Notes under the pieces: generated by a model
The model's input: only the letters and a program-made list of their open reading frames with translations
What the model was told of the DNA's origin: nothing
Databases searched by the model: none
Source of the DNA: Massilia sp. 9I
Lineage (GTDB): Bacteria; Pseudomonadota; Gammaproteobacteria; Burkholderiales; Burkholderiaceae_D
Reading direction: 5' to 3'
Assembly (NCBI RefSeq): GCF_902506415.1
Contig: NZ_LR733275.1
Location: 4,750,176-4,814,175 of the forward strand
DNA length: 64,000 nucleotides
Shown here: in pieces, positions 57,510-64,000 of the stretch
Layout: each line of letters opens with the position of its first letter
How positions within the stretch are numbered: the stretch's first letter is position 1
Position numbers and translations under genes: made by a program

Positions 57510-58725
57510 AGCGCAGGCAATCCACCGGCAGCAGGCGCGAGGCGCGGCGCGCCGGATAGAAGCCGAAGAACACGCCCACCGCCGTCGCGAAGCCGCAGGC
57601 CACCAGCACGCCCTGGAAGGTCAGGAACACATCGAACTTGCCTGTGGCCGTGATCGCGGCCGCACCGCCCATTGCGATTGCCACGCCCACCAGGCCGCCG
57701 GCCACGCAGATCACCACCGACTCGGCCAGGAACTGCAGCAGCACCGCGCTTGGACGCGCGCCGATCGCCATGCGGATGCCGATCTCGCGGGTGCGCTCCG
57801 TGACCGATACCAGCATGATGTTCATGATGCCGATGCCGCCGACCAGCAGCGAGATCGCGCCGATCAGGCCGAGCAGCAGGGCGACGCCGGCGCTGATCTT
57901 GCCCGCGGTCTCCGCGAACGAGGCGAGGTTGTGCACCCGGAAGTCGTCCGGATCGCCGCCGCGGATACGGTGACGGGCGCGCAGCGTCTCCTTGATGTCT
58001 TCGACCGCATCGTTCAGCGCCATGTCCGGCCGGCCCTGCGCCGCGATGTAGTGGACGTTCTGCGGGAAGGGCGTCTTGATCAGGTTTGCACTGGCGGCGC
58101 TGATCGGCACCAGCACCAGCTCTGCCAGGTCGGAACCGTCGGTCTGCTTGCCTTCGCCGGCCAGCACGCCGATCACCTGGAAGGCGACGTTCTCGATGCG
58201 GATGTAGCGGCCCAGCGGATCGCTCTTGTAGAAGAACTGGTCCGCCACTTTCTGGCCGATCACGACCATGCGGCTCGAGGCGCGCACGTCCGCTTCGCTG
58301 AACAGGTTGCCCTGGTCGAGCTTCCAGTTGCGGATCTTGAACATGGTCGGGGTGACGCCGTGCACCTGGCTGTTGGTGCTTTCGTTGCCGGCACTGAGCT
58401 TGAAGCTGCCCTGCAGTGCCGGCGCCGCGCCGGTCAGGCTGGGCAGGGCGTTCAGGGCTTCCGCATCGTGGATCGACAGCGAGGGCACGGCGCCCGCGCG
58501 GGCACGCTGCGCGGTGGTGCGGTCGCCCCCCGGGACCACGAACAGCATGTTGGTGCCCAGCTGCTGCAGCTCCTTGCCGATAAAGCGCTGCATGCTGTCG
58601 CCGATGGCCAGCAGCAGGACCACCGAGGCGATGCCGATGATGATGCCCAACATGGTCAGGGCCGTGCGCAGGCGGTTCGCCGCCATCGAACGAAAGGATT
58701 CGATCAGGATCTGGATGAAGTTCAT
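57502..58725 (-). CDS. MacB-type ABC transporter permease
   Basis: A 407-residue permease with one N-terminal membrane helix (about 20-45), a periplasmic MacB_PCD domain (about 50-240) and three C-terminal helices of the FtsX family. SFRSMAANRLRTALTMLGII is the typical start, and VGGIGIMNIMLVSVTERTRE the FtsX signature. In E. coli MacB this is fused to the ATPase; here the ATPase is a separate upstream gene overlapping by 4 nt. It works by driving an efflux channel rather than carrying substrate through itself. Confidence 0.94.
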   Translation of the reverse strand: MNFIQILIESFRSMAANRLRTALTMLGIIIGIASVVLLLAIGDSMQRFIGKELQQLGTNMLFVVPGGDRTTAQRARAGAVPSLSIHDAEALNALPSLTGAAPALQGSFKLSAGNESTNSQVHGVTPTMFKIRNWKLDQGNLFSEADVRASSRMVVIGQKVADQFFYKSDPLGRYIRIENVAFQVIGVLAGEGKQTDGSDLAELVLVPISAASANLIKTPFPQNVHYIAAQGRPDMALNDAVEDIKETLRARHRIRGGDPDDFRVHNLASFAETAGKISAGVALLLGLIGAISLLVGGIGIMNIMLVSVTERTREIGIRMAIGARPSAVLLQFLAESVVICVAGGLVGVAIAMGGAAAITATGKFDVFLTFQGVLVACGFATAVGVFFGFYPARRASRLLPVDCLRYE

Positions 58726-59459
58726 GCAGGCACCTCAACGTGGCTGGCGTTCAGCTGGCGCAGCCCTTCTTGCGAGGGGCCGTCGTACAGCACGCGGCCA
58801 TCCTTCAGGCGTACCAGGCGGCGGCTGTAGGCCGCCACGTCGGCTTCGTGGGTGACCAGCACGATGGTGATGCCGCGCTCTTTGTTGAGCTGGCGGAAGC
58901 TGTTCATGATGTCGTCGCTGGTCTGGGTGTCGAGGTTGCCGGTCGGTTCGTCGGCCAGCAGCATCGGTGGTTCGGTGGCCAGCGCCCGCGCGATCGCCAC
59001 GCGCTGCTGCTGGCCGCCGGAGAGCTGGCTGGGCGTGCGCTTGGCCAGGCCGGCGAGACCCACGCGGTCCAGTTCCTCCAGTGCGCGCGCATGCGCCTTG
59101 CCGCGCCCCACGCCGGCGTAGATCAGCGGCAGCGCCACGTTCTCGGCCACGTTCATGCGCTTGATCAGGTTGAAGCTCTGGAACACGAAGCCGATGCTGC
59201 GGTTGCGGATGTCGGCCAGCTGGGCGCGCGACAGCGAAAGCGTGTCGACGCCATCCAGGTGGTAGCTGCCACCGCTGGCCTGGTCGAGGCAGCCGAGGAT
59301 GTTCATCAGGGTCGACTTGCCGGAACCCGACTGGCCCATGATGGAGACGAAGTCGCCGCGCATGACCTGCAGGTCGATGCCGTGCAGGACCCGGGTCTCG
59401 ACGCTGCCGCTGACATAGGTCTTGGTGACGCCGCGGATGTCGATCAGCGGAGAGTTCAT
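58722..59459 (-). CDS. MacB-type ABC transporter ATPase
   Basis: A 245-residue ATPase of the LolD/MacB class. Walker A is GQSGSGKST (about 38-46), the signature is LSGGQQQRVAIARAL (about 141-155) and Walker B is MLLADEPTGNLD (about 160-171). It drives the permease encoded 4 nt into its own end. It belongs to macA-ATPase-permease, a split-MacB arrangement common in Proteobacteria. Confidence 0.95.
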   Translation of the reverse strand: MNSPLIDIRGVTKTYVSGSVETRVLHGIDLQVMRGDFVSIMGQSGSGKSTLMNILGCLDQASGGSYHLDGVDTLSLSRAQLADIRNRSIGFVFQSFNLIKRMNVAENVALPLIYAGVGRGKAHARALEELDRVGLAGLAKRTPSQLSGGQQQRVAIARALATEPPMLLADEPTGNLDTQTSDDIMNSFRQLNKERGITIVLVTHEADVAAYSRRLVRLKDGRVLYDGPSQEGLRQLNASHVEVPA

Positions 59460-60670
59460 AGATCTTCTTTGGGCTGGGCCAGCGAGCGGGTGACGACCTT
59501 GTCGCCCACCTTGAGGCCGCCCGACAGCACTTCGGTATAGCGGAAGTTCGACAGGCCGATGCGGATGTCGACGGGCTGCGGCTGGTTCAGCGCGTCGAGC
59601 CGGTAGACCTTGAACATGCGCGCGGTCTCGCTGGCGCTGCGGAAGGCGAGGTCGTCGTCCGGCGTCGACGCCGGCGTCAAGGCGACCTGCTTCACATTGC
59701 CCTTTTCCTTGTCCTGCTTGCGCTGCTTTTCCAGTTCTTCCTCGGGCAGGGTGAAGCGCAGGGCGGTGGTCGGGATGCGCATCACGTTGGCGCGGTTGTC
59801 CACCACCAGGCGCACCTGGGCCGTCATGCCGGGTTTCAGCATCTCGTCCTTGTTGTCGACGTCGAGCACCACGTTGTAGGTGACGACGTTCTGCACCACG
59901 TTGGCGGCCAGGCGGAACTGGCGCATGGTGGCGTGAAATTCGCGGTCCGGGTAGGCGTCGACCACGAAGCGTGCCGGCAGGCCGTCCTTCAGGGCGCCGA
60001 CGTCGGCTTCCGACACGCTGGTATCGATCTGCATCTTGGTCAGGTCGCGCGCGATCTGGAACAGGTTCGGCGTGTTGAACGAGGCCGCCACGGTCTGGCC
60101 CAGGTCGATGGTGCGCTTGATGATCACGCCGTCGATCGGCGAGCGGATCACGCTGTTGTTCAGGTCCGCTCTGGCGCGGTCGAGCTGGGCCTGCGACAGC
60201 TGGACGTTGGCGCGCGCCACGTCCATCTCGCGGCGCGACTGGTCGAGCGCGGTGCTGGACACGAAGTTCTGCGCCACCAGCTGCTGGTTGCGGTGGTAGT
60301 TGGCCTCGGCCAGCTTCAGGTTCGCAGTGGCGGAAGCGCGGCTGGCTTCGGCCTGGCGGATCTGGGCATTGAAGATGGTCGGGTCGAGCTTGAGCAGCAC
60401 CTGGCCCTTGCGCACGCGGTCGTTGAAGTCGGCGTTCAGCTCGACCACGGTGCCGGACACCTGCGAGCCGACGTTCACCAGCGCCACCGGGTTGATGGTG
60501 CCGGTGGCCGTGACGGTCTGGTTGATGGTGCCCATGTCGACCGCCGTGCTGCGGTACTTCGACGGCGGCACCTTGGGTTCGCCTTTCGGCCCCAGCGCCA
60601 CGAAGGCGCCGGCGCCCACGGCGATCACCGCGGCGGCGATCGCCACGCGCTTCTTGGTAAACAGTTTCAT
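59456..60670 (-). CDS. macA: MacA-type periplasmic adaptor
   Basis: A 404-residue adaptor with an N-terminal membrane anchor (about 8-26). VNVGSQVSGTVVELNADFND begins the lipoyl domain, a long helical hairpin follows (about 110-190), and VIRSPIDGVIIKRTIDLGQT closes it. A charged insert LPEEELEKQRKQDKEKGNV lies at about 310-330. I chose the ATG at 60670 because it gives the expected anchor; more upstream codons are open without support. It should link the MacB pair to a TolC-like channel encoded elsewhere. Confidence 0.93.
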   Translation of the reverse strand: MKLFTKKRVAIAAAVIAVGAGAFVALGPKGEPKVPPSKYRSTAVDMGTINQTVTATGTINPVALVNVGSQVSGTVVELNADFNDRVRKGQVLLKLDPTIFNAQIRQAEASRASATANLKLAEANYHRNQQLVAQNFVSSTALDQSRREMDVARANVQLSQAQLDRARADLNNSVIRSPIDGVIIKRTIDLGQTVAASFNTPNLFQIARDLTKMQIDTSVSEADVGALKDGLPARFVVDAYPDREFHATMRQFRLAANVVQNVVTYNVVLDVDNKDEMLKPGMTAQVRLVVDNRANVMRIPTTALRFTLPEEELEKQRKQDKEKGNVKQVALTPASTPDDDLAFRSASETARMFKVYRLDALNQPQPVDIRIGLSNFRYTEVLSGGLKVGDKVVTRSLAQPKEDL

Positions 60671-60726
60671 CGTTCTCTCGGTATGCCTGCGGAAAGACCC
60701 AGTGTGCTGTATGAGATGACAGCTTG

Positions 60727-60745
60727 GCAATGCACTATGCATTGC
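60727..60745. promoter_or_regulatory. Perfect inverted repeat between macA and rpiA
   Basis: GCAATGCA (60727-60734), CTA, TGCATTGC (60738-60745). This perfect 8-bp palindrome with a 3-nt centre lies 57 nt upstream of macA and 82 nt upstream of rpiA in the 156-bp divergent region. The form suits an operator for a dimeric regulator, probably of the exporter operon. Confidence 0.5.
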
Positions 60746-60826
60746 ATGCGATGAAGCGTCGTTTCCGGGGATTGAAGCGCGTGATCCGCTAAAATGTCGG
60801 CTTCCCTTATCTACTCCAACAGCATC

Positions 60827-61504
60827 ATGACCCAGGACGAACTCAAGCAAGCCGTGGCGCGCGCCGCGATCGATTACGTGGTGGACGGCGAGATCATCGG
60901 CGTCGGCACCGGCTCGACGGCCAACTTCTTCATCGACGAACTGGCCAAGATCAAGGACCGCATCAAGGGCACCGTGGCTTCGTCGGAAGCGACGGCAAGC
61001 CGCCTGCGCGGCCATGGCATCCCGGTGTTCGACCTGAACGAGGTCACGTCGATGGCGGTCTACATCGACGGCGCCGACGAGATCACGGACAGCGGCGCCA
61101 TGATCAAGGGCGGCGGTGCGGCGCTCACGCGCGAGAAGATCGTCGCCTCGGTATCGAAGAAATTCGTGTGCATCGCGGACGGTTCGAAACTTGTCGAAAC
61201 GTTAGGCAAGTTCCCGCTGCCGGTGGAAGTGATCCCGATGGCGCGCGCTTCCGTGATGCGGCAGCTGGCGCTTCTCGGCGGCCAGCCGCGGCTGCGTACC
61301 AAGGCAGGCAGCGATGAGGCCTTCATCACCGACAACGGCGGCGAGATCATCGACGTGGTCGGCCTGTCGATTACGGACCCGGTGGCGCTGGAAGAGCAGA
61401 TCAACCAGATCGTGGGCGTGATCGCCGTCGGCCTGTTCGCCAAGGCGGGCGCCAACGTCTGCCTGCTGGGCACGTCCGAAGGCGTCAAGACCCTGACTTT
61501 CTGA
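60827..61504 (+). CDS. rpiA: Ribose-5-phosphate isomerase A
   Basis: A 225-residue RpiA interconverting ribose 5-phosphate and ribulose 5-phosphate. IIGVGTGSTANFFIDELA (about 24-41), YIDGADEITDSGAMIKGGGA (about 80-99) and VCIADGSKLVETLGKFPLPV are diagnostic and include the catalytic Asp/Glu/Lys. I chose ATG 60827 (MTQDELKQ), the family start; the same frame is open from 60794. It is divergent from macA. Confidence 0.96.
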   Translation: MTQDELKQAVARAAIDYVVDGEIIGVGTGSTANFFIDELAKIKDRIKGTVASSEATASRLRGHGIPVFDLNEVTSMAVYIDGADEITDSGAMIKGGGAALTREKIVASVSKKFVCIADGSKLVETLGKFPLPVEVIPMARASVMRQLALLGGQPRLRTKAGSDEAFITDNGGEIIDVVGLSITDPVALEEQINQIVGVIAVGLFAKAGANVCLLGTSEGVKTLTF

Positions 61505-61518
61505 GCGGAGAACGCACG

Positions 61519-61851
61519 ATGAAGCGCGCACTGGTGCTGGTGGCAATCCTGCTGGGCGGTTGTTCCCACTTCAAGAGCAAGGTGAAACCGGCGCCGGCAC
61601 CCGTGGCGGCCGCAAAGCCGGCGACGCCGGGGCTGCTCGACGCAAACGGCACCCCGATCGAACGCGTGCCGTTCAGGACGGGCGTGTCCTCGGCGACGGT
61701 CGAGAAGATGGCGAAGCAGGAAGGCTGCACGGGCGGGCAGGGCGCCGGGCTGATGACGGAAGCAGGGCCGGTGGAGGTGTACCGGATGCGCTGTGAGAAC
61801 GGCAAGGTGTTTACGGCGCGTTGTGAATTGCGCCAGTGCGTGAAGATGTGA
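61519..61851 (+). CDS. Small lipoprotein of unknown function
   Basis: A 110-residue lipoprotein. The signal MKRALVLVAILLGGC ends at the lipobox LGGC, with Cys15. A Lys/Pro/Ala-rich linker (about 19-36) leads to a small globular part with three cysteines (EGCTGG, MRCENG and RCELRQCVKM give further Cys residues), perhaps disulfide-bonded. It lies 14 nt after rpiA and is probably co-transcribed. Function unknown. Confidence 0.78.
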   Translation: MKRALVLVAILLGGCSHFKSKVKPAPAPVAAAKPATPGLLDANGTPIERVPFRTGVSSATVEKMAKQEGCTGGQGAGLMTEAGPVEVYRMRCENGKVFTARCELRQCVKM

Positions 61852-61897
61852 TTCTCGCGGACCTGCGACGTTTCAGTATTCGTTAGCGTAAAAACGT

Positions 61898-62020
61898 CAG
61901 GGGCGCCACTGGCGCCCCTGACTTCCCGCGTAGGCGGGAATCCAATTTTCTATGCAAACCACTACGTTTGGAGGTAGTGGAGCGCTAAGAACTTGGATTC
62001 CCGCCTGCGCGGGAATGACG
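61898..62020. repeat. Intergenic hairpin and inverted repeat, TTGGATTCCCG family
   Basis: First a perfect hairpin at 61898-61922 (TCAGGGGCGCC and its complement). Then TTCCCGCGTAGGCGGGAATC at 61923-61942 and its inverted partner ATTCCCGCCTGCGCGGGAAT at 61997-62016, extending to TTGGATTCC on the left and ATGACG on the right. The unit resembles the 32394-32515 repeat. It fills the 196-bp gap between the lipoprotein gene and yggX; I see no gene there. Confidence 0.8.
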
Positions 62021-62047
62021 GTCTTGAGGCTGACGGTACTAAAAGAC

Positions 62048-62323
62048 TTACGCGCTCGGCGGCACGTAGCCCTGCGCCTGGTCGGCAGCGCCGTCACCGA
62101 AGAAGTGACGTTCCATCTGCGTCGCCAGGTACTTGCGGGCGCGGTCGTCGGCCAGGTTCAGGCGGTTTTCGTTGATCAGCATGGTCTGGTGCTTCAGCCA
62201 TGCCTGCCAGGCTTCTTTCGAAACCGACTGGTAGAGCTTCTTGCCCATTTCGCCTGGTACCGGCGGGAAGTCCAGTCCTTCGGCTTCCTTGTTCAGTTTG
62301 ATGCATTGGACGGTGCGGGCCAT
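62048..62323 (-). CDS. yggX: YggX, Fe(2+)-trafficking protein
   Basis: A 91-residue YggX family protein, linked to iron handling and protection of Fe-S clusters from oxidation. MARTVQCIKLNKEAEGLDFP holds the conserved Cys7, and WQAWLKHQTMLINENRLNLA plus MERHFFGDG are diagnostic. It is downstream of argA on the same strand (51-nt gap). Confidence 0.95.
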   Translation of the reverse strand: MARTVQCIKLNKEAEGLDFPPVPGEMGKKLYQSVSKEAWQAWLKHQTMLINENRLNLADDRARKYLATQMERHFFGDGAADQAQGYVPPSA

Positions 62324-62374
62324 GGTCTTACTCCTGTAATTCTGTTAATGATGCGGGTCGCTGCCAGACCGCCA

Positions 62375-63689
62375 TTATAAAGTCTTGATGAAAACCTGTG
62401 ACCGGCGCTGCCAGTTGTACATGTGCTGGCGGTCCTTGGGCAGGTCGTCCACCGTGGCGGGCACGAAGCCGCGCTTCTTGAACCAGTGCGCGGTGCGGGT
62501 GGTCAGCACGAACAGCTTGGTCAGGCCCGCCGCGCGGGCGCGGTTCTCCATGTGCTTGAGGATGCGTTCGCCGTCGCCCTGGGTCTGGGCGTCCGGGCTC
62601 ACCGTCAGGCAGGCCATCTCGCCCATCTTCGATTCGGGGAACGGGTAGAGCGCCGCGCAGCCGAAGATCACGCCGTCGTGGTCGATCACGGAGAACTGCT
62701 CGATTTCGCGCTCGATCAGCTCGCGGCCGCGATACACCAGGGTGCCATCGGCTTCCAGTGGTTCGATGAGCTTGATAATCCCGCCAACGTCCTCAATTGT
62801 GGCCTGGCGGAGGCTCTCCAGGTTTTCGTGGCTGATCATGGTGCCGACGCCGTCGTGGGTGAACAGCTCGAGCAGGGCGGAGCCATCCATCTCGAACGGG
62901 ACGATGTGGGCGCGGTCGACGCCGGCATTGCAGGCCTTGATGGCATGCTGCAGGTAGAAGGCGGCATCGGCCGGCAGGAAACCGGCCTGCAGCACGGCTT
63001 CGGCCTGGTGCGAGGACAGTTCGCGGATCTCGGCGCCGGCGGCATCCGTCATCATCCCGGTTTCGGTGATGTAGATGAGCTTATCGGCGTGCAGGGCGAT
63101 CGCGGCGGAGGCGGCCACGTCTTCCATTGTCAGGTTGAAGATTTCGCCGGTCGGCGAGAAGCCCAGCGGCGACAGCAGCACCAGGCTGTCTTCGGTCTGC
63201 AGGATCGGCTGGATCTTGTCGGCGGCGATCTTGCGGGTGACCCCGGTGAGCTCGAAGTCGACGCCGTCGATCACGCCGAGCGGGCGGGCGACGACGAAGT
63301 TGCCCGACACGATGCTGATCTGGGCGTGCGACATCGGGGTGTTCGGCAGGCCCTGGCTGAAGGCGGCTTCGATGTCGAGACGCAATTCGCCGGCGGCTTC
63401 CTTCGCGCATTCCAGCGCGGCGGGGTCGGTGACGCGGATGCCGTTGTGGAAGCGGCCTTCGACGTTACGCAGGCCGAGTTGTTCGGCCACCTGAGGACGC
63501 GATCCGTGCACCAGCACCAGGCGGATGCCGAGGCCGAGCAGCAGGGACAAGTCCTGGGCCAGCACCGGCAGTGCGCCGGCGGTGACCAGTTCGCCCGGAA
63601 AAGCGACGACGAAGGTCTTGCCGCCGAAGGTGTGAATGTATGGCGCGACAGAGCGCAGCCACTGGACGAATTGGGTAGGGTTTTCCATT
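62375..63689 (-). CDS. argA: N-acetylglutamate synthase
   Basis: A 437-residue ArgA making N-acetylglutamate, the first step of arginine synthesis. The N-terminal amino-acid-kinase-like domain (about 1-285; VLVHGSRPQVAEQLGLR) binds arginine for feedback control, and the C-terminal GNAT domain (about 295-430) has GEMACLTVSPDAQTQGDGER and AHWFKKRGFVPATVDDLP. The start ATG at 63689 (MENPTQFVQWLR) fits the family; an ATG at 63698 is three codons upstream. A TATAAT lies only a few bases before 63689. Confidence 0.95.
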
Positions 63690-63698
63690 TGCCGCATT

Positions 63699-63704
63699 AT
63701 AATT
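63699..63704 (-). promoter_or_regulatory. -10-like TATAAT next to the argA start
   Basis: TATAAT on the minus strand lies about 10 nt before ATG 63689. If used, transcription would begin at or very close to the ATG, giving a leaderless or near-leaderless mRNA. The surrounding ATTATAAT is self-complementary, so it could also serve the plus-strand gene at 63744. A -35 is not obvious. Confidence 0.35.
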
Positions 63705-63743
63705 CGCTGCGCGTTGTGCGCACCAAATACCTTGTAAAAATCA

Positions 63744-64000
63744 ATGTCTGAACAGAGTAACAAGCCTTCGCCGCAGCAGGCGCGCGCCGCTTCCCAGAAT
63801 TCTTCCGCCAACGAGCCGCGTAAACAGCGGCCCGCGGGCGAACTGCGCACGCCCATGACGCAGACGCGCGATGGCGAACTGCAGACCAAAAAGGAAGGCA
63901 GCGGACCGCGCCGTGCGCCGGCGCCGCGTACCGATAACGGCCCGCGTCCAGCGAACGCGCAGGGTGCTGTAAAGCCGCCGCGTGAGCGTGGAGAGCGCCC
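63744..64000 (+). CDS. 5' end of a CDS with disordered basic N-terminus, possibly HrpA helicase
   Basis: The frame is open from ATG 63744 to the window edge (about 86 codons). The visible part is rich in Pro, Arg, Gln and Lys (EQSNKPSPQQARAASQNS, PRKQRPAGELRTPMTQT, KPPRERGERP) and is probably disordered, with no recognisable domain yet. Position divergent from argA suggests the ATP-dependent RNA helicase HrpA, which often sits there in related genomes. That is context only. Confidence 0.55.
   Translation, partial: MSEQSNKPSPQQARAASQNSSANEPRKQRPAGELRTPMTQTRDGELQTKKEGSGPRRAPAPRTDNGPRPANAQGAVKPPRERGER

Noticed and set aside
61898..61922. The hairpin after the lipoprotein gene as a rho-independent terminator
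   Set aside because: The stem is perfect but no T run follows on either strand. I treat it as part of the repeat block instead.

Overview
The window is a high-GC chromosomal segment from a motile betaproteobacterium, most likely an Oxalobacteraceae member of the Massilia/Telluria type. This rests on the gene content and order: FliCDST and FlaG flagellar genes, the gmk-rpoZ-spoT operon, a HexR-zwf-pgi-edd-eda Entner-Doudoroff block, and argA divergent from a probable hrpA. No database search was run. Apart from one 125-bp palindromic element, all of it looks like native, densely packed DNA with many 4- or 8-nt gene overlaps.

Layout. (1) 1-13.6 kb: motility. The 5' end of fliF faces away from fliE. 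Further on, a minus-strand series runs fliC, flaG, fliD, fliS, fliT, fliK, an flhB-like tail gene and the c-di-GMP brake ycgR. Between the two lie a zinc-ribbon membrane protein, the nitric-oxide sensor nsrR, a NarL-type regulator, an AhpD-like protein and a PAS-PAS diguanylate cyclase. (2) 13.3-25.3 kb: signalling and small enzymes. This holds a second diguanylate cyclase, a coupled membrane protein/histidine kinase/response regulator trio, greB, a heme oxygenase, YciI and VOC proteins, a TPR-SPINDLY glycosyltransferase and a hybrid histidine kinase. (3) 25.3-35.5 kb: housekeeping. It contains spoT-rpoZ-gmk, yicC, a Ser/Thr kinase with a PP2C phosphatase, rph, rdgB-hemW and an M28 peptidase. 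(4) 35.7-42.4 kb: a tripartite RND efflux operon with a divergent TetR regulator. (5) 42.4-51.8 kb: central sugar metabolism (tal, an fRMsr, hexR, zwf, a lactonase and pgi on the minus strand; edd-eda on the plus strand). (6) 51.7-57 kb: accessory genes, including a Vgr-related metalloprotease, an exported cyanophycinase-like protein, a response regulator with a dCache-like diguanylate cyclase, and a DUF1203 protein. (7) 56.3-64 kb: a five-gene MacAB-type exporter operon, rpiA, a lipoprotein, yggX, argA and the start of a plus-strand gene.

Themes. Cyclic-di-GMP recurs: three diguanylate cyclases lie within 55 kb, all with an RxxD I-site and two with AGDEF instead of GGDEF, and a YcgR effector is coupled to flagellar genes. 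Glucose catabolism through the Entner-Doudoroff route appears to be one HexR regulon, because four related motifs overlap or adjoin the zwf, pgi and edd promoters. Two families of intergenic palindromes are present; in one place their arms supply the stop codons of both flanking genes. I found no tRNA, rRNA, CRISPR array, prophage or intact insertion sequence.

The least-explained pieces are the coupled GNAT and secreted protein in the MacAB operon, the membrane-protein/HK/RR trio, the 188-residue protein beside the hybrid kinase, and the palindromic element behind fliE.
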